NCBI RefSeq assembly: GCF_001905545.1
Contig: NZ_LIPD01000001.1
Coordinates: forward strand, 310,001-374,000
Origin: Streptomyces sp. CB02056
Lineage (GTDB): Bacteria; Actinomycetota; Actinomycetes; Streptomycetales; Streptomycetaceae
Reading direction: 5' to 3'
DNA: 64,000 nt
Position numbers and translations under genes: made by a program. The notes under the pieces are model-generated. The model searched no databases. It was not told the origin of the DNA and worked only from the letters and a program-made list of their open reading frames with translations. Positions within the stretch are counted from its first letter, which is position 1. Each line of letters begins with the position of its first letter. Shown here piece by piece: positions 49,883 through 57,749 of the stretch.

Positions 49883-50204
49883 GGTGGTCCTCTCAAGCGT
49901 AGGGACGATCACTGGAAGCGGAGGTCTGCGTGCACGGTCTTGCAGGATTTGCTGACCAGCTCCGTGGCGATCGGGAGGTCACGCAGGCCTCCCGCTGGGA
50001 TGCCGGATCGTTCGGCCGCCCAGGAACTCCCGAACCCGATGGCGATTTCCAGTTCCAGAGCGGCTGATCATCAGTCAACAGTGCTTCTGCGGATGAGACG
50101 AGGTCAGACTGGAGGACACATCACCGGACACTTCGATCGGTACGCCGTATCTCCTGTCGCTGGCCGATGTCGGCGGCTTAGCCTGGATCTGCGGGGGTGC
50201 AGAG
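49883..50204. other. Divergent intergenic region of the RiPP cluster
   Basis: 322 bases between the radical SAM gene and the plus-strand XRE regulator. It holds the possible short minus-strand ORF at 49909-50067. The rest (50068-50204) carries no gene and must contain the promoters; a -10-like TAGCCT lies at 50179-50184 on the plus strand. Confidence 0.45.
49909..50067 (-). CDS. Possible short ORF lacking a standard start codon
   Basis: Open frame bounded by TGA at 50068-50070 and ending TGA at 49909-49911, about 49-52 residues. It reads LELEIAIGFGSSWAAERSG and continues to LPIATELVSKSCKTVHADL. Third-position GC is near 78 percent, like a real gene here, but no ATG, GTG or TTG begins it (CTG at 50058 is the nearest). 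Its stop overlaps GTG 49912, the alternative radical SAM start. It may be a truncated or frameshifted gene or use a rare start. Confidence 0.3.
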   Translation of the reverse strand, partial: SAALELEIAIGFGSSWAAERSGIPAGGLRDLPIATELVSKSCKTVHADLRFQ

Positions 50205-51518
50205 ATGCCCGGACACACACCGAATGGAACGTTCGTCACTGCGCGGATCAAGCGTGGGTGGCGCACTCAGGAGGACTTCGCCGAGGCGTACAACGCCACG
50301 GCTGGCACCTCGGGCTCGAAGGCCAGGATCTCGGTGCGTCAGGTCAGACGGTGGGAATCGGGACAGACCCTGTGGCCGAACCGGGACGCGCGTCAGGTCT
50401 TGATCCGGATGTTCGGTATGCCCTTGGGGCACCTGGGCTTCGTTCCGCCCGCCGGCAAGGCGATGGCGCGGGACACTGCGGCCGATGACGAACCCGGCAT
50501 GGAGGATCATGTGCTTCGCCGAACATTCGTAGGCGGTGCTCTTGTCGCACCCTTGCTCGATCTTGCGGCACTGGACCATTTCGCAGCCGCAGCCCGGGAC
50601 GCCTACCGATACGCCGACCAGGATCTTGTCGATCATCTGCGCAACGCGCTGGACGAGACGGCTCGGATTGATCTTCTCGACGGGCCGCATCGGGCAATGC
50701 CCGCCGCGCTTGGAATCCTCTCCGCGATCAACGGTGCTGCACGAGATGCCAAGCCCGGCATTCGTCAACAGCTACTCGGCCTGGGGGCGCGTGCGGCCGA
50801 ACTGGCAGCGTGGCTTCACCGGGATGCCGGATCGCCTCACCGGACGATCACCTACTGGCACAACCAGTCGAAGGAATGGGCCACCTTCACCAGCGACGGT
50901 GCCATGCACGCCTACGTTCTCCTGCGTCAGGCGCAGGCCATGGGACGCCACGACCCGGCTCGGATACTCGCCTTGGCAGATGCGGCCACCAGTGGGCCGT
51001 GGGTCCTTCCGCCACGTCCACGTGCTGAGGCACTTCAGCAGAAGGCGCGCGGACTTGCGATGACCGGGGCCGCCGAGAAGCAGATCGAGCGAGTCCTGGA
51101 CGAGGCGCATGGTTCGTTGGACCAGGCGGCCGAGCCGTGCGGGGCGGCGACCTGCACCGGGCCTCTCGGGGACGGCTACACCCGCGATCGGCTGATGGTG
51201 CAGTCCGGGATCTGCTGGCGTGAGGCCAAGCGGCCGGACAAAGCAGTTGCGGTGTTTCGGGCGCATCTCTCGGGGAGCGTCCTCGGACCTCGCGACCATG
51301 CCCACTACAGCGCGTTCCTGGCGGGGGCTCTCGCCGAGGCAGGTGAGCCTGACGAGGCGGCTGACGCGGCTCTCCGTGCCCTGGCCGTGGCCGCGCCTCC
51401 GCGTTATGGGCAGGTGATCACCGAACTCCACCGCACGGCAGAGATCCTGTTCCCGCACCGCGACCGTCCGGCGGTGCGGGAGTTCCACGAACGTCTGATG
51501 GTGACCGTGTCATGTTAG
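50205..51518 (+). CDS. XRE-type regulator with helical C-terminal domain
   Basis: 437-residue regulator: an N-terminal helix-turn-helix (FVTARIKRGWRTQEDFAEAY, ISVRQVRRWESGQTLWPNRD), then a region starting LRRTFVGGALVAPLLDLAAL, then TPR-like helices (RAEALQQKARGLAMTGAAEK, AVAVFRAHLSGSVLGPRDHA). Such proteins often flank RiPP clusters of streptomycetes. It is divergent from the radical SAM operon and is the best candidate for its regulator. ATG 50205. GC content is slightly lower than in the window's core genes. Confidence 0.83.
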   Translation: MPGHTPNGTFVTARIKRGWRTQEDFAEAYNATAGTSGSKARISVRQVRRWESGQTLWPNRDARQVLIRMFGMPLGHLGFVPPAGKAMARDTAADDEPGMEDHVLRRTFVGGALVAPLLDLAALDHFAAAARDAYRYADQDLVDHLRNALDETARIDLLDGPHRAMPAALGILSAINGAARDAKPGIRQQLLGLGARAAELAAWLHRDAGSPHRTITYWHNQSKEWATFTSDGAMHAYVLLRQAQAMGRHDPARILALADAATSGPWVLPPRPRAEALQQKARGLAMTGAAEKQIERVLDEAHGSLDQAAEPCGAATCTGPLGDGYTRDRLMVQSGICWREAKRPDKAVAVFRAHLSGSVLGPRDHAHYSAFLAGALAEAGEPDEAADAALRALAVAAPPRYGQVITELHRTAEILFPHRDRPAVREFHERLMVTVSC

Positions 51519-52327
51519 GACGAGACGAATTCCGCCACCTTGGCGATCACCTCGCTCTGCCAGGCCTTGGACTGCGGGTGGGCGTAGGACGGGTCGTCGT
51601 GGACGGCGAACCCGTGTTGCGCGCCGTCGAGTTCGTACAGTTCGGCCCCGGCGCCGAAGAGCGGCGCGAATCGACGGGACAGTTCGATGTCGACGAAGGT
51701 GTCCTTCGTACCGTGGATGATGAGTACGGGTGACCGCACGCCGGTGCAGAGCTGCACGGGGTCGAGGTGGAAGACCTCGTTCAGGAGACCGCGGCCCGTC
51801 TCGAACGGTTGACGGACGGAGAAGCCACGCTCGTCCAGCTTCACGGCGTGCTCTGTGGAGAGGCGGTCCTCGACCCATCCGGCTGCTTCGGTGATGAAGC
51901 GGTTCCGGTAGTCCATACGTGGGTTCAGCAGGACCAGCTTGTCGACCTCATCGGGTCGGCTTCCGGCATGTAGGGCTGCCGCACCGCCGGAGAACGAGGC
52001 GGCAACGACGTGGACCCGGCCGGGGCGATCGGCGATCTCTGCCAGGTGTCCGGACGCGGCCCGGATGTCGTTGGCGATGGAGGCGATCGTGATGTCGGAG
52101 AAGCGCCCGGCGCTCCTGCCGTGGGCCCGCAGGTCGAAGCGGAGGCAGGTGATGCCGGTGGCGGCGAGACCGGCCGCCAGGCGGCCGAAGAATCCGCCTT
52201 CTTCACGGGTGACGCCGGCGCCGTGTGCGAGAACGGCCAGAGCAGTTGGGGGAGTTGGCGAGGGAGTGACCGTGCCGGACAGTGCGGTGCCGTCCAGCGA
52301 CCGAAATGCGGTCTCGTAGTCAGTCAT
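51515..52327 (-). CDS. Alpha/beta hydrolase
   Basis: 270-residue hydrolase. The oxyanion region is LAVLAHGAGVTREEGGFFGR, the nucleophile Ser lies in AASFSGGAAAL, the acid Asp in IIHGTKDTFVD and the His in DGAQHGFAVHD. The fold resembles prolyl oligopeptidase-like or dienelactone hydrolase-type enzymes. The ATG has GGTGGAC upstream. Convergent with the XRE gene, with a 4-base overlap. No clear link to the RiPP genes; substrate unknown. Confidence 0.85.
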   Translation of the reverse strand: MTDYETAFRSLDGTALSGTVTPSPTPPTALAVLAHGAGVTREEGGFFGRLAAGLAATGITCLRFDLRAHGRSAGRFSDITIASIANDIRAASGHLAEIADRPGRVHVVAASFSGGAAALHAGSRPDEVDKLVLLNPRMDYRNRFITEAAGWVEDRLSTEHAVKLDERGFSVRQPFETGRGLLNEVFHLDPVQLCTGVRSPVLIIHGTKDTFVDIELSRRFAPLFGAGAELYELDGAQHGFAVHDDPSYAHPQSKAWQSEVIAKVAEFVSS

Positions 52328-52520
52328 GTCCACCGACGGTATCAACTCGCGGACGAGGCTGGAGCGTCCAGGGAGCGGAGGTTCCGGGGCGCGCTGGGGT
52401 GAGTGCGCTCGCGCCGCCCGAAAGGGTGATGTGGGTGGGGGTTTGACGAGGTGTTACGGCGTTGCGGTGAAAATTGCGGTGTCGGGTGCTCGGAGAAGCG
52501 CCCGGTGCATGGGCACAAGT

Positions 52521-52551
52521 AACCCCGGCGGTGCTCCAACACCCCGGGGTT
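52521..52551 (+). promoter_or_regulatory. Leader hairpin before the winged-helix gene
   Basis: AACCCCGG-N15-CCGGGGTT, perfect 8-base arms 25 bases before the ATG at 52577. It could be an attenuator, or a binding site for the encoded helix-turn-helix protein. Confidence 0.45.
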
Positions 52552-52576
52552 TGGCACCAGGAGAAAGCAACTCCAG

Positions 52577-53383
52577 ATGCAGATTCATCGTATCCCTCAG
52601 CACGCTCCCGGGTACACGATCCTGGACAACGGGCATGTCGTCCGTAAGCACTCGCTGAGTTGGGCCGCGCGGGGGCTCCTCGGCTACCTGCTCAGCCTGC
52701 CGGACGGGGCGCGCGAAGACGTCCGCACGCTGGCCGCCAAGAGCGTGGAGGGCCGGACGAGCGTGGCGCGGGCGCTCAGGGAGTTGGAGGCGGCCGGGCA
52801 CTACGTCCGGCGCACCCAGCGGGACCCGCTGACCGGGCAGGTGCGGACGGTCGTCTCGGTGCACGAGGTGCCGGTGACGACGGGCAAGGCGGTGCACACG
52901 GTGCCGCCGCTTCCCGTGCCCCCGGCCGCCGGTGGTCCAGCTCCAGGTGGGCCAGGCGTCGGGAAGGTGGGAAGCCCTTCCAAGGAACGGGAAACCAAGG
53001 ACGTGGAAGAACCTTCCGTCCGTCCCCCGGAGAAGTGGACGGCGGGCATGGCGCTGCTGCTCGAACTCGGGTGCCGGGAGCCGAAGATGGCCCTGGCGGG
53101 GAAGCCGCTCCGTGATCAGGCCGCGAGGGTGGAGCGGCTGCTGGAACAGGGCTGGTCCCGGAGCGCCTTGCTGGGCATCCTGGCGGCGCCGCTGCCGGAG
53201 AAGGTCACCCACAGCGTGGGGGCGGTCCTGGCGGGGCGGTTGGCGAGGGTGCCCGCTGTCCCCGAAGCGGCGGGAGGTACAGGGCCCCGCCGGCACGAGT
53301 GCCCCGGCCGGGGCGGGATGTGCGGGCGGCCCGTGGCGGGAGCCGGGCAGGTGTGCGGGGCGTGCCGGGCGGGCGGCGCTTAG
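52577..53383 (+). CDS. Winged-helix protein with C-terminal Cys cluster
   Basis: 268-residue protein. The N-terminal 90 residues form a winged helix like those of replication or plasmid-type DNA-binding proteins (WAARGLLGYLLSLPDGARED, LAAKSVEGRTSVARALRELE, AGHYVRRTQRDPLTGQV). The Pro-rich linker is followed by a helical region and a C-terminal zinc-finger-like HECPGRGGMCGR and CGAC. Such genes occur in many copies in streptomycetes; function unknown. AGGAG lies somewhat far (about 13 bases) before the ATG. The stop overlaps the convergent ECF operon by 4 bases. Confidence 0.72.
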   Translation: MQIHRIPQHAPGYTILDNGHVVRKHSLSWAARGLLGYLLSLPDGAREDVRTLAAKSVEGRTSVARALRELEAAGHYVRRTQRDPLTGQVRTVVSVHEVPVTTGKAVHTVPPLPVPPAAGGPAPGGPGVGKVGSPSKERETKDVEEPSVRPPEKWTAGMALLLELGCREPKMALAGKPLRDQAARVERLLEQGWSRSALLGILAAPLPEKVTHSVGAVLAGRLARVPAVPEAAGGTGPRRHECPGRGGMCGRPVAGAGQVCGACRAGGA

Positions 53384-54216
53384 CGCTCCGGCGGGCGGAA
53401 GGTGACCGGGGCGTCGAAGGCGGCGCGGCGGGTGGTGCGGCGCAGGGCGCGCAGGACGGGGGTGCCGAGGGTGAGGCAGAGCACCACGGTGAGTGCGGCA
53501 CGCGGCAGGTCCCAGCCCAGTGACGTGGTCAGGCAGTAGGCGGCGAAGCGGACCAGGTTGGCGGGCAGCGGGTCGCCGGGGACGAAGGAGATGGAGCCGG
53601 CCAGGCCGCCGATGTACGGCCAGCCCTGGAGGTTCATGATCGTGCCGTACAGCAGGGACGCGATGGCGCCATAGGACGCCAGCACCACGAGTTCGCGGCG
53701 GCCGCGCAGCGAGGAGGCCCCCGGGAGCAGGCCCGCACCCAGGCAGACCCAGCCCATCGCCAGCATCTGGAACGGCAGCCACGGCCCGACCCCGCCGGTG
53801 AGCAGCGCGGAGGCGAACATCGACAGCGAGCCGAGGACGAAGCCGAAGCCCGGGCCGAGCACCCGCCCGGACAGCACCATCAGGAAGAACATCGGCTCCA
53901 GCCCCGCCGTGCCCGCGCCGAGGGGGCGGAGGGCGGCGCCGGCGGCGGCCAGGACGCCCAGCAGGGCCACGGACTTGGCGTCCAGGCCGGGGGCGCCGCC
54001 GCCCGCCGAGCGGCCCTCGGAGATCTGGGCGATGACGACGGCGAGGAGGAGGGGGAGCAGCAGGGCGAACAGCCACGGCGCGTCGGTGGAGTGGCCGACC
54101 AGCGCCGACTTGGTGGAGGCGAGCAGCGGCCAGCCGAAGGCGGCGACGCCGACGAAGGAGACGGACAGCAGCGCCGCGACGGACCGGCGTCCCAGCGGGA
54201 CGGGACGAGTGCTCAT
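53380..54216 (-). CDS. ECF transporter S component (likely cobalamin/cobalt)
   Basis: 278-residue membrane protein with about eight hydrophobic helices. It has the S-component pattern (AALRPLGAGTAGLEPMFFLM, GRVLGPGFGFVLGSLSMFAS, GGVGPWLPFQMLAMGWVCLG), the substrate-binding half of an energy-coupling-factor transporter. It is the last gene of an operon that begins behind a B12 riboswitch, so cobalamin or a precursor is the likely substrate. Its ATG overlaps the stop of the ATPase gene (ATGA). Confidence 0.82.
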   Translation of the reverse strand: MSTRPVPLGRRSVAALLSVSFVGVAAFGWPLLASTKSALVGHSTDAPWLFALLLPLLLAVVIAQISEGRSAGGGAPGLDAKSVALLGVLAAAGAALRPLGAGTAGLEPMFFLMVLSGRVLGPGFGFVLGSLSMFASALLTGGVGPWLPFQMLAMGWVCLGAGLLPGASSLRGRRELVVLASYGAIASLLYGTIMNLQGWPYIGGLAGSISFVPGDPLPANLVRFAAYCLTTSLGWDLPRAALTVVLCLTLGTPVLRALRRTTRRAAFDAPVTFRPPER

Positions 54217-55817
54217 GCGTCCAGCGCCTCCGCGACCTGCCGCACGGTGAGCCACGGCCCGGGGGCGAGCACCTTGGCGACCTGCGGGGCGAAGGCGGGG
54301 GAGGAGACCACGACCTCCGCCGTCGGGCCGTCCGCGACGATCTCGCCCTCGGCGAGGATCACCGTGCGGTGGGCGAGTTCGGCGGCCAGCTCGACGTCGT
54401 GGGTGGCGAGGAGCACGGCGTGGCCCTCGGCGGCCAGGCCGCGCAGGATCTCCACCAGCCGGGCCTTGGCGGCGTAGTCGAGGCCGCGGGTCGGCTCGTC
54501 GAGGAGCAGCAGCGGCGGCCGGGCGGTGAGCACGACGGCGAGCGCGAGGGTGAGCCGCTGGCCCTCGGAGAGGTCGCGCGGGTGGGTGTCGTCGTCGATG
54601 CCGGGCAGCAGGCGCTCGACCAGGGCGCGGCAGGTGCCGGCGGCGGCTCCGGCGTCGGTGTCGGCCGCGGCGCACTCGGCGGCGACCGATTCGCCGTACA
54701 GCAGGTCGCGCGGGTCCTGCGGGACGAGGCCGACCTCGCGGATCAGTTCGGCGGGGCGGGTGCGGTGCGGGGTGCGGCCGCCGACCCTGACGCTGCCGGA
54801 GGAGGGGGCGTGCAGGCCGACCAGGCTGCCCAGCAGGGTGGACTTGCCGGCGCCGTTGCGGCCCATCAGGGCGGTGATCTCGCCGGGGTGGAGGGAGAGG
54901 TCCACGCCGCGCAGGGCCGGGACGGGGCCGCGCCGGACGGCGAGGCGGTCGGTGACGGCGAGGGGCGCGGCGCCGGCACGGCGGTCGGCGGGAGCGGGCG
55001 TCCGGCCGTCCAGCCGGGCGCGCAGCGGCGCGGCCTTGCGGCGCGCGTCGCGGACCGAGAGCGGCAGCGGCCGCCAGCCCGCGAGCTGGCCGAGGCCGAC
55101 CACCGGCGGGTGCACCGGGGAGTGCGCCATCACCTCGGCGGGCTCGCCGAGGACGGGCGGGGCGTCGGGGGTGAGCAGCAGCACCTGGTCGGCGTACTGG
55201 ACGACCCGCTCCAGCCGGTGCTCGGCCATCAGCACGGTGGTGCCGAGGTCGTGCACCAGCCGCTGGAGGACGGACAGCACCTCCTCGGCCGCGCCCGGGT
55301 CGAGCGCCGAGGTGGGCTCGTCCAGGACCAGCACGCGCGGGTGCACGGTGAGCACCGATCCGATCGCGACGCGCTGCTGCTGGCCGCCGGAGAGGGAGTT
55401 CAGCGCGCGGTCGCGCAGGTCGGCGAGGCCGAGCAGGTCGAGGGTCTCCTCGACCCGGCGGCGCATCACGTCGCCCGGCAGGCCCAGGGACTCCATGCCG
55501 TAGGCGAGTTCGTCCTCCACGGTGTCGGTGACGAAGTGCGCCAGCGGGTCCTGCCCCACCGTGCCGACCAGGTCGGCGAGTTCGCGCGGACGGTGCTCGC
55601 GGGTGTCCCGGCCGCCGACGGTGACCCGGCCGTGCAGCACCCCGCCGGTGAAGTGCGGCACCAGGCCGCTGACCGTTCCCAGCAGGGTGGACTTGCCGGA
55701 GCCGGACGGGCCCACCAGCAGGCAGAGTTCGCCCTCGGGGACGGTCAGGTCGACGCCGTCGAGGGCGGGTGCGGCCGAGTCCGCGTACCGGACGGAGACC
55801 TGCTCGAAGGTGATCAC
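54213..55817 (-). CDS. Fused EcfA-EcfA' double ABC ATPase
   Basis: 534-residue protein with two ABC domains. The first (residues 1-230) has Walker A GPSGSGKST, signature NSLSGGQQQR and Walker B VLVLDEPTSALD. The second (about 290-510) has GRNGAGKST, DLSEGQRLT and LLLLDEPTRGLD. In ECF transporters the two ATPases are usually separate; the fused form is common in actinobacteria. It powers uptake with EcfT (55814) and the S component (53380). The GTG start has GGAGGG 4 bases upstream and overlaps the EcfT stop (GTGA). Confidence 0.92.
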   Translation of the reverse strand: MITFEQVSVRYADSAAPALDGVDLTVPEGELCLLVGPSGSGKSTLLGTVSGLVPHFTGGVLHGRVTVGGRDTREHRPRELADLVGTVGQDPLAHFVTDTVEDELAYGMESLGLPGDVMRRRVEETLDLLGLADLRDRALNSLSGGQQQRVAIGSVLTVHPRVLVLDEPTSALDPGAAEEVLSVLQRLVHDLGTTVLMAEHRLERVVQYADQVLLLTPDAPPVLGEPAEVMAHSPVHPPVVGLGQLAGWRPLPLSVRDARRKAAPLRARLDGRTPAPADRRAGAAPLAVTDRLAVRRGPVPALRGVDLSLHPGEITALMGRNGAGKSTLLGSLVGLHAPSSGSVRVGGRTPHRTRPAELIREVGLVPQDPRDLLYGESVAAECAAADTDAGAAAGTCRALVERLLPGIDDDTHPRDLSEGQRLTLALAVVLTARPPLLLLDEPTRGLDYAAKARLVEILRGLAAEGHAVLLATHDVELAAELAHRTVILAEGEIVADGPTAEVVVSSPAFAPQVAKVLAPGPWLTVRQVAEALDA

Positions 55818-56923
55818 GATGCCCTCCGGGGCGGGGTCGGGGCGGCGAACGCCGGTACCAGGCCGAGCAGCACGGTCAGCACGGCGGCCAGTGGCAGCGC
55901 GGGGACGGTCGGCGGGACGACGGTGGGGGCGAAGGCGGCCGGGTCCCGCGCGGCCAGGTAGGTGGTGAGGGCCGCCACGGCCGCACCGGAACCGGCCGTC
56001 AGCCACTCGGGGACGGCCCAAGGGTCGGGCCGGTAGCGGCTTCTGACGGACCGTCGGCCACCCAGCAGCAGGCCGGCGAAGGCGGCGGCCAGGCCGAGCA
56101 GCAGGACGGGCAGCGCCCAGCCCGCGCCGCCGGCCGTCAGCAGCCCGTACGCGGCCAGGCAGATCCCGAGCAGTCCGGCCAGGGTGAGCGCGGCCGTTGC
56201 CCGGGCGAGCCGGCGCGGGACGTCGGCGGTGCGGCCGAACCCCCGGGTGTCCATGGCGGCGGCCAGTGCGATGGACCGCTCCAACGCGCCCTCCAGCACC
56301 GGGAGTCCGACGCTCAGCACGGCCGCGACGCCCTTGTCGGAGCGGCCCCGCAGGCGCCGCGCGGCACGCAGCCGGCGGACGTCCGCGATCAGGTTCGGCG
56401 CGAAGGTCATCGCCACGACGACGGCGACGCCCGCCTCGTAGAGCGCGCCGGGCAGGGCGCGCAGCAGCCGGGCCGGGCTGGCCAGCGAGTTGGCGGCGCC
56501 GACGCAGACCAGCAGGGTGGCCAGCCGCAGCCCGTCGTACAGCGCCGCGAGCAGCCCCTCGACGGTGACCCGGCCGCCGATCCGCACGCCCTGCGCCCAG
56601 ACGGGCAGCGGGAGTTCGGGCAGCGTGAACAGCACATGGGTGCCCGGGACCGGCGAGCCGAGGAAGACCGCGAAGACCAGTCGGATGCCGAGCACCAGCA
56701 GGCCCAGCCGCAGGAACGCCCCGTACGAGCGCGACCACGGCGCATCGCCGCGCCGGGCCGCGACCACGTACCCGGCGACGGCGACGAGCAGCAGCAGGAT
56801 CGCCGGGTTGGTGGTGCGGGTGGCCGCCGCGCCCAGCCCCAGCGCCCACAACCACCAGGCCCCGGGGTGCAGTTGACGGGGGCCGGTGGGCGGCCGGGTG
56901 GTACGGACGGCGGTGCTGCTCAC
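55814..56923 (-). CDS. ECF transporter T component
   Basis: 369-residue membrane protein of the CbiQ/EcfT family, the scaffold joining ATPases and S component. It has an N-terminal cluster of helices (NPAILLLLVAVAGYVVAA, LRLGLLVLGIRLVFAVFLGS), then the coupling-helix region with two Ala-Arg-Gly motifs (RRLRAARRLRGRSDKG, AAAMDTRGFGR), then four C-terminal helices. The start is GTG 56923 with AGGA upstream. Follows the surface-protein gene by 22 bases. Confidence 0.9.
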   Translation of the reverse strand: MSSTAVRTTRPPTGPRQLHPGAWWLWALGLGAAATRTTNPAILLLLVAVAGYVVAARRGDAPWSRSYGAFLRLGLLVLGIRLVFAVFLGSPVPGTHVLFTLPELPLPVWAQGVRIGGRVTVEGLLAALYDGLRLATLLVCVGAANSLASPARLLRALPGALYEAGVAVVVAMTFAPNLIADVRRLRAARRLRGRSDKGVAAVLSVGLPVLEGALERSIALAAAMDTRGFGRTADVPRRLARATAALTLAGLLGICLAAYGLLTAGGAGWALPVLLLGLAAAFAGLLLGGRRSVRSRYRPDPWAVPEWLTAGSGAAVAALTTYLAARDPAAFAPTVVPPTVPALPLAAVLTVLLGLVPAFAAPTPPRRAS

Positions 56924-56945
56924 GGTGATTCCTGGGTGGGGGACG

Positions 56946-57749
56946 TTAGGGGTGACGGCGGCGGCGCGCCTGCCAGACGGCGCCACCGGCGAGGACGGCC
57001 ACCAGCGCGCCACCGGCGATCAGGCCGACGTCCGGGCCGCTGCCGGTGCTCTGGTCGGCGGATCCGGCGGCCGGCTGGGCGGCACCGGCCGCGCCGACCT
57101 GGTCGCCGCAGCCCGCCTTCGGGTACCCGGCGATGGCGCACAGCAGCCCGTTGGTGTCGTAGCGCAGCGGCGGGGCGACGGTGGCCAGCACCTCGGCCGA
57201 GGTGGCGCGGGGCGCGACGGCGGCGCAGGCCGTGCGCTGCTCGGGCACCGAGGCGGCGGACGAACCGACGGCGGACGAACCGACGGCGGACGAACCGGAG
57301 GTGGACGAGCCGGAAGCGGACGAACCGGCAGCGGAGCCGGCGTCCTCGGCGGTGCCGAAGTCCAGCACGACGGCCACCCGCTTGCGGCCCTCCTGCGCGG
57401 GTGTGTCCGCGCAGATCTCCGCGAAGCTCCCGGCCGTCCGGGGCTTCGCGGCGTCCTGCCCGCCGTCCGGGCTCAGCGCGAACCGCCAGCCGTCCACGGC
57501 CCCGTCCGGCGGCACCGCGACGGAGGGCCCCTGCTGCTGGTACGTCCAGCTGCCGCCCTCGGCGCCGCGCCAGAACGACCAGTACCGGTACCCGGCGGCC
57601 TGCGCCGGAGCGGCGGAGGCGAGCAGCAGCACCGCCCCGAGGAGGGGGAGGAGCAGCGCGGCGAGGGCGGTGCGGTGGCGCGCGCGGGCACCCCCGCCCG
57701 GCAGGCCGGGGCCCGGCCCGCCGGGAGCGGCATGGGAGGCGGGACGCAT
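56946..57749 (-). CDS. Secreted surface protein of the B12-regulated operon
   Basis: 267-residue exported protein: a signal peptide (about 1-52, core LAALLLPLLGAVLLLASAAP, ending AQA-A), a domain starting GYRYWSFWRGAEGGSWTYQQ, a Ser/Gly linker with SSAVGSSAVGSS repeats, LCAIAGYPKAGCGDQ, and a C-terminal membrane helix (VGLIAGGALVAVLAGGAVW) followed by RRRRHP. The start overlaps the previous stop (TGATG). It is probably a membrane-anchored partner of the alpha-toroid protein in capturing the substrate for the ECF transporter. No known enzyme family. Confidence 0.72.
   Translation of the reverse strand: MRPASHAAPGGPGPGLPGGGARARHRTALAALLLPLLGAVLLLASAAPAQAAGYRYWSFWRGAEGGSWTYQQQGPSVAVPPDGAVDGWRFALSPDGGQDAAKPRTAGSFAEICADTPAQEGRKRVAVVLDFGTAEDAGSAAGSSASGSSTSGSSAVGSSAVGSSAASVPEQRTACAAVAPRATSAEVLATVAPPLRYDTNGLLCAIAGYPKAGCGDQVGAAGAAQPAAGSADQSTGSGPDVGLIAGGALVAVLAGGAVWQARRRRHP

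Noticed and set aside
49893..50078. 61-residue minus-strand ORF starting MTDDQPLWNW as a second RiPP precursor
   Set aside because: Third-position bases are not coding-like in this frame, while the neighbouring frame (49909-50067) is; the W-N-W stretch is probably chance.
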